In this document: positions 24,969 through 35,811 of the stretch, piece after piece
How positions within the stretch are numbered: position 1 is the stretch's first letter
Layout of the letters: every line of letters begins with the position of its first letter
Assembly: GCA_904066235.2 (NCBI GenBank)
Contig: CAJFCV020000001.1
Location: 7,316,001 to 7,380,000 of the forward strand
Source: Bursaphelenchus xylophilus
Taxonomy: Eukaryota; Nematoda; Chromadorea; Rhabditida; Aphelenchoididae
Direction of reading: 5' to 3'
DNA: 64,000 nucleotides
Notes under the pieces: generated by a model
The model's database searches: none
The model's input: only the letters and a program-made list of their open reading frames with translations
What the model was told of the DNA's origin: nothing
Made by a program: the position numbers and the translations under genes

Positions 24969-27948
24969 TTAACCCTTTCCGGACGAGTCGGCACGTATAT
25001 ATTAAAATGAAAGAGGGTACCCTACTGAGTAACGGCATAATAGTGGTTCAGCCCATCGAAGCGTTATTTGGGACTTATGACAAAAAATGTCCTAAAAAGT
25101 ACCCCTACTTGACATATCACTTTTAAAATTTTTGCGACAAGCTGTAAATCGGAAACTACCCCTAAATTAAAGTCGAGGAGTCCTAGTATTGTTACATCCA
25201 AGAACTGTCCAAATCGGAGCACCATAGGATTTGTTATCGATTTTTGGAAATTGAATTTTTAATTTTGGTCAATTTTGGACCTAAAATCAAGTATATCTTC
25301 CGCCGGTATCAACCATTTCGGTCCAAATGTGGTTTTTCCGAATCTATTGTGATGCTACCTTCTTACTAGAATATTTCCAGAAAAAACCTATGAGGCATAT
25401 TTCTGTAAAACGCGGAAATGTTGAAAACGTAAAGGTTTGATCGTATAAAATGTCGCCGCGAGCCGCGAAGGGACGGGCGCAGCTCGAAACGAAAAAATAA
25501 TAATTTTTTCTTCGAGAAATATTATTTTGGTGTCGAAAAGCTGATTTCAACACGAAACACAGGCAGAAATAGCACGCAAACATTACCTAAATGTCATTTT
25601 TATATTTTTACTCTGTTTTCAGGCAATTTCAATCGAGTTTAATTTGGATTGAGTACGGAAAGGTCCGCCGTGCGGAAAGGTCCGCTGGACGGAAAGGTCC
25701 GCTGTGCGGAATGGTCCGCTGCGGAATGGTCCGCTAAAAAAGGAAAAAGGGGGGGGAGGTTTTCGATGGCGCGGGTTTCAAAAATCGTATCCATTTTTTC
25801 TGAATTTTACAATTTTGCTTAGGCAGTAGTGTTAATTAGTAATTTTTTAAAAATTGTTTTGAATAATGGATTTAGGGGTTTTCGAGGGTGCTGATCTCAA
25901 AAATCGTATCCATTTTTTCTGAATTTTACAATTTTGCAAGACGTAAGTTATATTCTACTTGGTGTTTTCATTTTTAGGTGTGACTGGTCTCGAATTTATC
26001 GATAAAGGAGCTGAAGTTCTGTCTCTCGAGCTGATGGATCGTTAAATAAGTGGAACTGTGCGGTTGGAAAGTCCGTTGGGCAGATTGTTCACGAATATTC
26101 AAAGCTGAGAAGTCTAAGTTGACATGAAAAGGATAAAGTCCGGCTGATAACTTCCAATAAAGGCCAGATCACACTAGTATCCGCTGAATTCGAGGAGGTT
26201 GTAAGTCAATGCTTTTTATTTTGTTCAGGCATCAAAAATTTGCTTTATATAGTAATTTATCTTATTTTAGGTATCATTTGACCAAGATCAAGGAATTACT
26301 GCGGCTGCTGTCTTTAATGGCTCGACATTGACCATCGAGATCAAAGTAAGTTTTTTTAAATGTTTTATCTTGCTTTAGGGAAGTTCTATCGATCGACAAA
26401 TGGACGTAGAGTTCACTAAATTCAAATCTATTGCGAAGGCCTGCTGCTTTCTTTTGGTAAGTGACGTGGCAATTCCTTTTATTTATTATGACATATAATT
26501 TATATTACACTTGCTACAAACCTATCAATTTCAGCTAAGGTTCAGTCATTCTTTGCAAGAGGGAGCCGCAAACTCTAAAGCCAGTCTGCCTTTTTACAGA
26601 GGCCTATCTGCAACCCGTTTATGACTTTGCAGTCAACGAACATCTTCTGTATACAGCTGGAAAAGATCATTTTGTTAGAAAATATCGGCTACCAGCCTTG
26701 TGAAATATGAATTATTTTGTGCTAATTGTAACGGTGGTTTTAACTTTAGTAAATGCGGGTGTTTTCCATTTACTTATTTGATGTTGTAATTTAGATACAA
26801 GCTGCGCTGGGATGTAGCCTGACTACGTCGCTACGTGTGAAACTTTTTTCATCAAAATAATTTTTCTAAACGTTGGGAGGGCATTGAAAGGTCAATTAAG
26901 AACACCTTTTTTTCCAAAATGTAGCATTTAAGAAAATCGGCGAAGTGTCATCGGAAAAACCCAAAGAAAGAAAAATCAATCATTGTTATCTCGCACAAGC
27001 GCCATCGAAAACCCCTAAATAAATCCATTATTCAAAACAATTTTTAAAAAATTACTAACTAACACTACTGCCTAAGCAAAATTGTAAAATTCAGAAAAAA
27101 TGGATACGATTTTTGAGATCAGCACCCTCGAAAACCCCTAAATCCATTATTCAAAACAATTTTTAAAAAATTACTAACTAACACTACTGCCTAAGAAAAA
27201 TTGTAAAATTCAGAAAAAATGGATACGATTTTTGAAACCCGCGCCATCGAAAACCTCCCCCACCCCCTTCTCCTTTTTTTAGCGGACCATTCCGCAGCGG
27301 ACCATTCCGCACAGCGGACCTTTCCGTCCAGCGGACCTTTCCGCACAGCGGACCTTTCCGTCCTTCGTGTTTAATTTGGTTTCACGCTAAAATCAAACTT
27401 CTGGAAAAATTTTAAAATATTTTCTCGTTTCGAGCTGCGCCCGTCCCTCCGCGGCTCGCGGCGACATTTTATACGATCAAACCTTTACGTTTTCAACATT
27501 TCCGCGTTTTACAGAAATATGCCTCATAGGTTTTTTCTGGAAATATTCTAGTAAGAAGGTAGCATCACAATAGATTCGGAAAAACCACATTTGGACCGAA
27601 ATGGTTGATACCGGCGGAAGATATACTTGATTTTAGGTCCAAAATTGACCAAAATTAAAAATTCAATTTCCAAAAATCGATAACAAATCCTATGGTGCTC
27701 CGATTTGGACAGTTCTTGGATGTAACAATACTAGGACTCCTCGACTTTAATTTAGGGGTAGTTTCCGATTTACAGCTTGTCGCAAAAATTTTAAAAGTGA
27801 TATGTCAAGTAGGGGTACTTTTTAGGACATTTTTTGTCATAAGTCCCAAATAACGCTTCGATGGGCTGAACCACTATTATGCCGTTACTCAGTAGGGTAC
27901 CCTCTTTCATTTTAATATATACGTGCCGACTCGTCCGGAAAGGGTTAA
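24969..27948. mobile_element. piggyBac-like non-autonomous foldback element
   Basis: The element starts TTAA-CCCTTTCCGGACG and ends with the exact reverse complement followed by TTAA, the target duplication and CCC start typical of piggyBac transposons. Long inverted arms run from both ends (about 24969-25950 and 26985-27948). They include CGCCGCGAGCCGCGAAGGGACGGGC-type blocks and an array of (G)CGGAAAGGTCCGCTG units. The arms differ by a few insertions, such as 25500-25640. The roughly 1 kb centre holds a decayed WD40 gene with introns. No piggyBac transposase was seen. Confidence 0.85.
25975..26703 (+). pseudogene. Decayed WD40-repeat gene fragment inside the foldback
   Basis: Coding-like segments occur in order on the plus strand: GVTGLEFIDKGAEVLSLEL, ISGTVRLES, KDKVRLITSNKGQITLVSAE, SFDQDQGITAAAVFNGS, SSIDRQMDVEFTKFKS, and a last piece PVYDFAVNEHLLYTAGKD ending VRKYRLPAL before a stop. 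These have the strand-and-SGT/AGKD rhythm of WD40 blades. Splice-like junctions remain: TTTTTAG at 25976, a GTAAGT near 26201, ATTTTAG at 26270, GTAAGT at 26346, GCTTTAG at 26379 and GTAAGT at 26457. In-frame stops (TAA after LELMDR, TGA after NIQS) and frame changes break it. Parent gene not identified. Confidence 0.6.
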
Positions 27949-28741
27949 AGTTCTAAGAAGTCTCAAGGGCATGGAGATGGGACAAAAGGAGTGCCAACCC
28001 CAATGTTTCCTCAAAGATGATAGACTTTTTGGAAACAGGCCCTTTCGGTGTCACAATTTCGGGGTCGACCTTTCGGGGTGAGAGCGTACAAGGCAAATAG
28101 CTGAATTCGAAAATCACAATAATTTTTTTAAGACTTAAATTTTTTACTCTGATTACTGAATATATGGGAGGTGCTTTATAAATTTCAGCGCACTTGTCTG
28201 TTCGACCCCTGGAGATTTCGTCCAAAGCTAACTTTGGACGAAATTCGCCCAATCTCGTCCAAAAATTTCGTGGACTTTTTGCCGTATCCAAAGCTTGGAC
28301 CAAAGCTGCCGTTATTAGTCCAAGCACATTTCTTCCCGTGGATTTTTGCAAAAAAAAAAAAAAAAAAAAAAAAAATGGACGAAGTCCAAAGTTTGGACTA
28401 AGTCCAAACTTTGGATTTTTAACAATTTTTGATTGGAAATTCAAAATTGGACTTTTGAAGTGTGTGTATTCTGTGTTTTACAGACAGTATATTTCCGTGC
28501 TACTCTTGAACAGTATCTGTGTTTTAAACACTATCGACTTTCAACGACGTTTCCAGTGTCGAAATTGATGTTATCAATTTACTAAGTTTTACGAAGTAAC
28601 ATCAAATCTTAAACAACAATAAAGTAACATTAATCATAAACAACAACAAGGTAACATGGAATCATAAACAAGAATAAAATACCAACGCTATAAATAACTA
28701 AAGGAAAAACAAAACATAACTGACAGAATAACATGAAGCTT

Positions 28742-29328
28742 TCAGGTGGACGTCGAGGGCGTTCTTCGAGGGGTCGAAAGGCTCTCCGCGTAACTATCGC
28801 CATCGAAATCCAAAGAAGGTCTGAAGAAGTAATACTGAGTGGGACCGAGTTCTTCGTTTGCAGCATTTGCATCGGCTCGGGTGCGATAAACGATCACGTT
28901 GTTCTTTACACGAGGGACGACTCCAGGACAGATAGTACGACCTATAATCACAACAATAATGACGGAAAAACCCACAGTCTCGGTTCCCAACAAAGTAGCA
29001 GACGGACATTGATTGTGGAATCAGACGGGGCAACTCTCTCAACATCACACATCTGTTCGACGATCCTTTTAATTCGAATCCAAGACGATTCGTAAAGTGT
29101 AAGAAGTCGCTCTCTCGCGTTTGACACTCAACTTCCATGTCCGTGTGAGGGGTCAACCAGGATTTGGTACTGATGCAATTGCTTTCTTCCAGGAACTTCA
29201 GTAGCCCTTCCCATTGTGGGTAGTCAGCAAGTTCCAGCTTCTTCTTGCGTATGGTCATTGTGATGCTGCAAAAGGTCGACTCCATCTTCATTATTTCCTT
29301 CGTCACGATATCCGAGCAATCCGAGAAC
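28742..29328 (-). pseudogene. Unknown single-pass membrane protein, fragmented frames
   Basis: After a TTTTAG acceptor at about 29329 the minus strand reads FSDCSDIVTKEIMKMESTF and continues through LADYPQWEGLLKFLEESN to MEVECQTRESDF. A second frame carries ERLLTLYESSWIRIKRIVEQ and CDVERVAPSDSTIN. A third carries TVGFSVIIVVIIGRTI, a likely membrane helix, then RVKNNVIVYRTRADANAANE and a stop at 28742. The last two can be joined by a 29-bp GT...AG gap, which would be very short. The first join is unclear. The layout of a cysteine-bearing ectodomain, amphipathic segment, membrane anchor and short tail could be a cellular receptor or the stub of a transposon envelope-like protein. No family was recognised. 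Confidence 0.35.
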
Positions 29329-29998
29329 TAAAATCACGTCTATTTAGTATCTAAATGTCTAAATAAACCAACTACAAACACATTCACATACCCACAAATG
29401 TGCGGACCATTTCGAACACACTGGTTCGCACCTTAGTGTATCCCTCGAATCTGAAGAGTTCGAATCACCGTCCGTTTCCGTTTCATTCGACTTCTCGGGG
29501 TGAGGTATTCACCGAATTCTCCGTAATCAGGTGAACTCTCAGTGCGCATAATTTCTCCGGGGGAGCTGGGTGGACGACCATCTCTTCCTTCTTCATTTGG
29601 TGACTCCATCAATTCCTGTAACTTTGTAATTATTTCAAGTCGTAATTAATCCCAAAACATTGAAACGCGAGAGAAAGAGACGACCGGTTTCGCAACTTGT
29701 TTACGTGCAAAAATACAAAAAACAAAAAAGGCGCCCTTTTGCCGCCTAAAACTCGGATCCCGGCGCGAAGTTGGCATTTATTTTTTGACTTTGTTTGTTT
29801 TTTATTTTCAAGCGTTTTCATACATCTTGCGAGATTGTGTTGCTAAAATTGAAGGGTTGGCTTTTTTATTTTGGTTTTGCGGTATTTAGCAGACAGAGCA
29901 TTTTTTTTCTCGTTTAGCTTTTTTTGGTTGTGATTTGTTGTCTTGGTCTAAGCTTTTTGCAGTTTAGTGTTTTTCAGGTCAACCCGATAGAGATCAGC

Positions 29999-30315
29999 AT
30001 GGAAAGCCGAAGTCGCCTCGTAACTTCTTCTTCCCAAGATCCGGTAAGAAAAACATGAATTTTGAAGTTGTTTATGGGTTTAGGAGCACGTACTTCAACT
30101 GCAGATGTCGAGAAGAACTCGTCGTCCAACTCCTCCAACCCAACATCCGGTAAAAAACCAACATGTTTGACATTAACTATCACGTTCAGGTGTTAGCACG
30201 GCCCGGTCGATCGTCGATGGACAGAGTGGCACCTCTTCCGCGCCAGCGACCACCACTTCCCAGTCGTCCATGGGATCTACCCATTCCGCTCACTCCACCA
30301 GCACTAACCCTTTGA
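29999..30315 (+). CDS. Small three-exon ORF, unknown
   Basis: Exons 29999-30043, 30084-30149 and 30190-30315 are joined by two introns of exactly 40 bp with GTAAG/GTAAA donors and TTTAG/TTCAG acceptors. They give 78 residues starting MESRSRLVTSSSQDP and ending PRPWDLP...PPALTL. The product is rich in Arg, Pro and Ser and has no recognised domain. In an alternative phase exons 2-3 read as a Ser/Thr-rich stretch, so the true frame is uncertain. AATAAA-like sequence follows at about 30330. It lies between the inverted repeats described above. Confidence 0.4.
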
Positions 30316-30915
30316 TACAATTTTGAACTTCAATAATAAAAATTTGTCGTATTACTTTATTTTTCTGAGTTTATTGTACGCTTTAACGTATGAATACCGA
30401 TATAAACAGCATGAGCAAGCGTATGGTATCGGAGAAACGAGCCGGACTTCAAATCCCAACATCTCAACATTTTGGACTAAAAATTCCAGATTTAGTCCAA
30501 ACTTAACTTTGGACCGAAACCAGGCAATTCAGTCCAAGTCCATGCGATTAGTCCAAGCGTAGGATAAATTCACTTTATCCAAAAGACAGGGGTCCCAAAT
30601 GGACTTGGTCCATTTGGGGCCCGAAATTTTGAAAAATTCGCCCAATCGGTGGATTTTTTAATTTCGTCCAGACAAAAAAAAATTTCGTCCACTCTTAGGA
30701 CGAGATTGGGCGAATTTCGTCCAAAGTTAGCTTTGGACGAAATCTCCAGGGGTCGAACAGACAAGTGCGCTGAAATTTATAAAGCACCTCCCATATATTT
30801 AAAATATTTTTTAGAGCTTGGGAAACAGACCGACTCGTGGGGTTATCAAAGGCCCTGAATTCCGGATTGCATTGCGCCGGATCTGGCGTCCAAAGAATTT
30901 AACTTTTTAATATAA

Positions 30916-31121
30916 GGATGGTGACATACAAATCAAATCGGGTTCCGTTGCCAGAAACCGCGATTTCTTGTCTGTTAGGCCTCTAGACAATAAATGCGCA
31001 ATTCTTGTCTCAAATTGCGTAACATTGCGCAAATTTCTGCTCTCTCCCCGTGAAGATTTTTTTCTTTTTTTCTCTGCTCAGACAAGCAACGAAACCCGAT
31101 TTGATTTGTATGTCACCATCC
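30916..31121. mobile_element. Miniature inverted-repeat element
   Basis: The ends GGATGGTGACATACAAATCA and TGATTTGTATGTCACCATCC are exact inverted repeats and continue inward with AATCGGGTTTCGTTGC-like sequence, about 35 bp in all. The 206-bp element has no coding capacity. Confidence 0.8.
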
Positions 31122-31190
31122 ATATATGCATACAAAGAAACTTTTATCAAGTGTCATTTAAACATTTTTTTCAATCTCGGTGTTTGTTCT

Positions 31191-31460
31191 ATTACGCTTT
31201 TTCAAAAGTGCAGACACATTTTGTCGTGGGCCGCACCGTGCAGAAAACTCCCTTTTGCGGGGTGCATTTCTACCTTTTGCACTGTGCAACCGGATATCGC
31301 TGCGACGCAAGCTTTTCTCAACGGAGCCGGCGCGAATTTTTTGAAATTGCACAGTGCAAAATGTTTCCAATCGGATCGCGTCGCGCGGGGAACGCGAAAC
31401 TTGCACTGTGCGGTGCAAAAAAGGCCGGAAAATGTGTCTGCACTTTTGAAAAAGCGTAAT
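31191..31460. mobile_element. Miniature inverted-repeat element
   Basis: The ends ATTACGCTTTTTCAAAAGTG and CACTTTTGAAAAAGCGTAAT are inverted, extending over CAGACACATTTT. Several TTGCACTGTGC words repeat inside in both orientations. Open frames in it overlap and run through both arms, so they are not genes. Confidence 0.8.
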
Positions 31461-31529
31461 ATCATTTTTTTCAAAAATTTTACAAGATGACGTCATAAAA
31501 TTAATCAGTAGTTTAAAAAAAATAATTAT

Positions 31530-32162
31530 TTATGCTCCAGGACCCGGAAACACCAGAATTTGCCTTGACCCCGTACGCCGTATTCTCACCCGAAAGGGCA
31601 GTAACTCAGATTTTTTAGGTCCGATTGACTTCCCTTCCTCCGAGTTGAGCAATCAGTGCAAGATAAACCATTATCTATCAAGAGAAAATTTTTCAATTCG
31701 GGTTGCAAAAGCCAAGTCCCCAAAACGGCCTCCGCCGGTGAAAAAGTCTCCGCTGAGCCTTCGCCGATGTGTGAAACATCCGCCAAGCTGCCGAGACTAA
31801 CAGATTACGTCCTTCCAGATGTGGCAAAACCTAATTGCATCCCCAGTAGAAAAGTCTAGACTTTGTAACGAGGTGTAATTTTCAAAAAAGTTATCAAACG
31901 CCTCCGCCGAGACAAGAAAAAATTCTTTTGCATATTCTAGAAACGCACAACTCCGAATTTTAAATGCGACTTAAACTTCTTGGATGGCTGCAAAGAGCAC
32001 AAAGACATAAAAAAAATTGCACAAAATTTCTTGAAAGAAAATGTATTCTACTATAGCATGGAGAAGACCATAACTTACCCCAAACGTCAGAAATTGTTTT
32101 TTAACTGTAATCACAAAGAATCGGATGAATTCTATCAGATCATTAATTTATTTATAAAATAA
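31530..32162. other. Eroded coding-like and repeat sequence
   Basis: Plus-strand peptides PETPEFALTPYAVFSPERAV (near 31545) and KRKFFNSGCKSQVPKTASAG through LTDYVLPDVAKPNC (31677-31840) look like parts of a degraded gene, but stops and frame changes separate them. The part from about 31940 to 32030 resembles 47340-47440, which suggests that it is repeat-derived. Confidence 0.35.
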
Positions 32163-32240
32163 TCACGGTATTAAAATAATTAAAATTAACAAATCGACTG
32201 AGTAGTACAATGAGATACAAATGTGAGAAAATGGACGCTC

Positions 32241-33821
32241 TTATCGTTGTTCGCGTAGATAACGCCGGCCAGCTTCAGACGTCCGAACACTGCAAGAATA
32301 TCTTTCAAAATAACCCGGGAACCTACCTTTGTTGTAGCAGGTACTGAGCGGTTTGTATCTGGGCTTGTGAACCTGCAATTGTAATTATCCTTTCATCTGT
32401 CCCATAAGCACTCCCGATGTCTATGCGAGCCCCACTTTCCTGTCGAATCCTATTTATACGTTCTCCGCCTTTGCCAATAATAGTCCCTCCAAGTTCATTT
32501 GGGATTGTTACCTAAATCCAGAGTATACGAATGGTTGAGTAATATGCACACCTGAGTTGTCGACACTTGACTTTGATCGCCCATAAAACCTCCTGGTCCG
32601 CCTAGGGCAACAGGAGGCGGCATCCCTCCTCTAGGAAATGGTGGAGGGCCGCCTCCATATTGTACAGGTGGCCCACCCCGGCCAAAGTCACTGAACGGAG
32701 CAGCGGCATGTCCGCGCGGCATATAAGGTTTATCAGTTGAATATCCACCATAACCAAATACCATCCTGGGATCGTAATTTGCGGCGTCATAGGGTTTTTG
32801 GATTCCTTTTATTGCAATCTATACATAAACGTACCACACCATTAATATCCTACCTCCCGTTGGAAATCGACCAAAGTTTTGATCACATTTGACATCTTAT
32901 CGGAGGTAGCCGTGATTTGAACGACACGATCCGTACTCATAGGACAACATTCTTGGAAGACTTTTATGTTCGACTCAGTTTGTTCCCTCAGTTCCTTAAT
33001 CTTAGACCCTCCACGTCCAATTATAGCACCAGCATGTGACTGATGCACTAACATTTTTATTTCTATCTCGTTTGTTTTCTTGGTCTGCAGTTCCTGAAGC
33101 TATACAACGATTGAAGTTTTCCAAGAAATTACTTACTTCGGACAACCTTTGAAGCACTTCAGATACACATTCCACAAGACGATCTTGACCAACAATGATG
33201 GTAAACACTCTAAACAAAAAAATTTTAAAAAATTATACTTGACGGTCCCCAAAACCATGTAACTGAAATAAGTGTATGGGAACATTGTGTATTTGCGAAG
33301 GCTGTTGGAATGGAGGTGGATGGCCAGAAAATAAAGTATAAGGAAATGATTACCGTTCGGGTGTGTTTCTATCGGGAACGGTGAGGGAGGCATCGAACTG
33401 CAAACACGAAATAATGGTTAAAACGCCTTTGGATTTCATTTCAATCAGATTTACCAAAACCACGGGCTCTCAACATACTACAGCAATACTATGTTTACAT
33501 CCTAAGCTTGGAGATATCCAATCTTAAAGACTGGTGATTCTTAAATGTGTCAATACCTAAACCAACAAAACTAAGAAAATCAAACCTTACCTTTTCTCTT
33601 ATTTGCTTGATGTACTCTCCCCCTCGACCAATTACAGCTCCAGCGCACTTCGTCGGGATCAAGAGTCGAAGTTCAAATTTCCCTTCGGCTAGGGCTTCAT
33701 TGTATGCATCGATGCGGTATCGTTTACCACCAGAATGGCGAGCGTTGTCTGGATTTTGGCGCTTCATTTGAGGGATCTTCTCTGAATTCAGCGACAGTTC
33801 TGCTCTGCCACAATCTGACAT
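32241..33821 (-). CDS. hrpk-1: hnRNP K-type RNA-binding protein (three KH domains)
   Basis: Seven exons, right to left (33591-33821, 33354-33397, 33137-33209, 32854-33099, 32552-32818, 32327-32511, 32241-32289), give 364 residues. KH1 (about 48-115) has [18 protein letters not shown] and [21 protein letters not shown]2 (about 128-195) has [19 protein letters not shown] and [16 protein letters not shown] Gly/Pro-rich linker follows. KH3 (about 286-350) has [20 protein letters not shown] and [20 protein letters not shown]. All three GxxG loops are intact. The protein binds C-rich RNA and acts in splicing, translation and transcription control. KH3 is joined to the linker at TTQ|VTIP exactly as in vertebrate hnRNP K. 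Confidence 0.96.
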
Positions 33822-33965
33822 CGACTATCTAAAAGAAGTCCCGCAGATAGCCGAAATATATTTACCACGCACCGTTTTTCCCTTATAACATTTTGCCAAA
33901 AAGAAACGCATTCGAATCAATATCGTAAATACTTCGTTGTGGGATATAGAGTTCGCGACCTTTCT

Positions 33966-34111
33966 TTTAATTTCAGGGGTGATCAGCGGACCATTTTTTT
34001 CCGATTTCCGGCCCGCGGCCCCCGTTTGGCATTGTAATATAGACGGGCCGGGCCGGACAAAACCCCGGGCCCGCGGCACGGCCCGGTCCACTGACCACCC
34101 CTGTTTAATTT
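33966..34111. mobile_element. hAT-like miniature element with 8-bp target duplication
   Basis: The element is 130 bp (33974-34103). It begins CAGGGGTGATCAGCGGACC and ends GGTCCACTGACCACCCCTG. It is flanked by the direct 8-bp repeat TTTAATTT at 33966-33973 and 34104-34111. The CAGGGGTG terminus and 8-bp duplication are hallmarks of hAT transposons. The interior is extremely GC-rich (GGGCCGGGCC). Related sequence is found at 63856-64000 and perhaps 61735-61856. Confidence 0.9.
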
Positions 34112-35241
34112 CCTTCGTTTTGTTCCTGTTTTTGAAGCCTGGCGGCAGCTCGCGGAGCAGAAAATGGTTATTTTACGACCTTTTAAGTCATAACTTTGTT
34201 GGTAAAAGTCGGATTAAAAATCGGCCAGAGATTAAGAAGGAGCATTACATGCCAGTTTTGAAACTGGTAAGCGTATACGGTGAAATTTGGAAAAACAGAT
34301 GGCCTAGTTACAGAGCTAAGCTCTTGACGAAACGAACAACACGTTTTGAACCATTGTTTAAAGCGAAAGATACGGAGAGAAATCGCAGGAATTGTTGACA
34401 ACCACTAAAATTTGCATAAAATAAAGTTTATACGAGAACCCTTTTGACGTCGTCTGTGGATTGCCTTTTTCTTGTTTTGTGTTACACTTGGCACAGCTGA
34501 ACTAACTCAGCATGGTTTGTATAGGACTCTCAAGAATATACAGCAATATGAATTCTAAAAAATCTATTTGAATTATAAAACTATGAATTTACAGTAGACA
34601 TGCCATAAATGAGTTCTAAAGACTTCTTCTACTTAAAAAAATTGTACACCAGAAAACGTTGCGCAAATGTACTATAACTGTATCTCCTTGTAATGTCCGA
34701 CTTTCGGGATGGTAAGTATTTCTATTTCAAACGATTTGAGTTTTAAATGAGGCATTCAAGCAAGAAAGTTGCGATAGAGAACAAACACTTTGAAATAAAA
34801 CCTCAATATTGTACATGTACTTGATGACTGAAATGGTCCATAACCTTGTGATTATGTCGAATTTCTTTAGTATCTTTGCCATATTGAAGAAGAGCGATTG
34901 CCGTGATAAACTTTCTGAACGTTAATCGGCATCGTTTGAAGAAGTGGTCGAATATGACGAACGTAATTATGGAAATCGAATATTATTACCCTTACGACTG
35001 AACCCATACCTTCTGTTTTTATTTAATTCGATATTATTACGAATAGTTAAACCTTCTTAGACCGGTTTATATACCCTGTTACTTGCAAATAAATTGTTTT
35101 TCTTTGTTTCGCACTGTAACTCGGAAAACTTCCATCGTATAACTTTTCCCGCAATTTGCGCGCGTTTCATTCTTTTCTTTTCGAAACCTTTTTTTGCGAG
35201 ATCGAAGGGTTGCTTTGATTTAAAAAATGTTTTAACTTATG
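34112..35241. other. AT-rich intergenic region
   Basis: No gene, repeat terminus or conserved motif was recognised in this 1.1 kb. It separates hrpk-1 (leftward) from the NDUFS4 gene (rightward). Confidence 0.45.
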
Positions 35242-35392
35242 ACAGTCTGTCGGAAAAATAACGGGGGGTTGTCGCGTCTTGGAATCGCCCATCATCGCTT
35301 TGCAACGGCCGCCGGAGCTGGCAGGTGCGCGACTGCAACCTTTTTTCGACGAGGCGAAGCAATGCGCGACCGTTATTTTTCCGAGAGACTGA
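35242..35392. mobile_element. Miniature TIR element (second copy)
   Basis: The ends are ACAGTCTGTCGGAAAAATAACG and CGTTATTTTTCCGAGAGACTG in inverted order, with the shared interior GCCCATCATCGCTTTGC. It belongs with the copies at 11345-11511 and 57085-57237. Confidence 0.8.
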
Positions 35393-35519
35393 TACCTGGA
35401 AATTTTACAATATCAGTTGTTCCTTCCGAGATGCAAGAGTGAAGAAATAAGACCGATTTTCAGGCTTCGTGGAAATTGGGCAGATTTTTGCACTGCAAAA
35501 AATAATTATTTGATGATTC

Positions 35520-35784
35520 AATAGTGACATTTCGTACGATTGCAGCGAAAAAAATCTGTCCAATTTCACTCTGTCCAATTTCCGCGCTCTGTCCAAATTA
35601 TTTCTGTTCAATTTCCACGAAGCCGATTTTCAGGTTTTGAAAAAGACGCTAAATTTGCTTTCTCGAGCTTTTTTTCTCATGTTGGCCTCATTTTTCCCAT
35701 TCTATTTTTTCAAAAAAAGTGGGGAAAGCGTTTTTATCGTGTTGCTTCGGAACGACCGGTGCGGTTTTATTTCTTCACTCTTAT
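35520..35784. repeat. Dispersed repeat just upstream of the NDUFS4 gene
   Basis: Positions 35520-35625 share the CTGTCCAATTTC motif with 290-560. Positions 35635-35784 are the reverse complement of 56928-57066, including AATTTGCTTTCTCGAGC and GACCGGTGCG. The repeat ends 27 bp before the NDUFS4 start codon, so it supplies much of the outron and proximal promoter. Confidence 0.75.
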
Positions 35785-35805
35785 GCATCTAGTCTGAATT
35801 TGATA

Positions 35806-35811
35806 TTTCAG
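35806..35811 (+). promoter_or_regulatory. Candidate spliced-leader acceptor of NDUFS4
   Basis: A TTTCAG sits directly against the ATG at 35812, with no 5' untranslated base between. In nematodes this is the normal position for SL trans-splicing of an outron. Confidence 0.6.

Larger units (their letters stand above)
28159..30799. repeat. Inverted repeat pair enclosing small genes
   Basis: Segments 28159-28261 and 30698-30799 are close reverse complements (AATATATGGGAGGTGCTTTA, GACCCCTGGAGATTTCGTCC, CTAACTTTGGACGAAATTCG). Further inward both sides carry many TTTGGAC/GTCCAAA words. The left side includes a run of 26 A at 28350-28375. The pair may be the termini of one 2.6 kb element carrying the two candidate genes between them, or two independent copies in opposite orientation. 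No clear target duplication was found. Confidence 0.6.

Noticed and set aside
28348..28375. Run of 26 A as a retroposon tail
   Set aside because: No processed gene copy or target duplication precedes it; it sits inside a repeat rich in GTCCAAA words.
31050..31490. Open frames of 112-163 codons over 30968-31496 on both strands
   Set aside because: They run straight through the arms of two miniature inverted-repeat elements and have no protein-like features.
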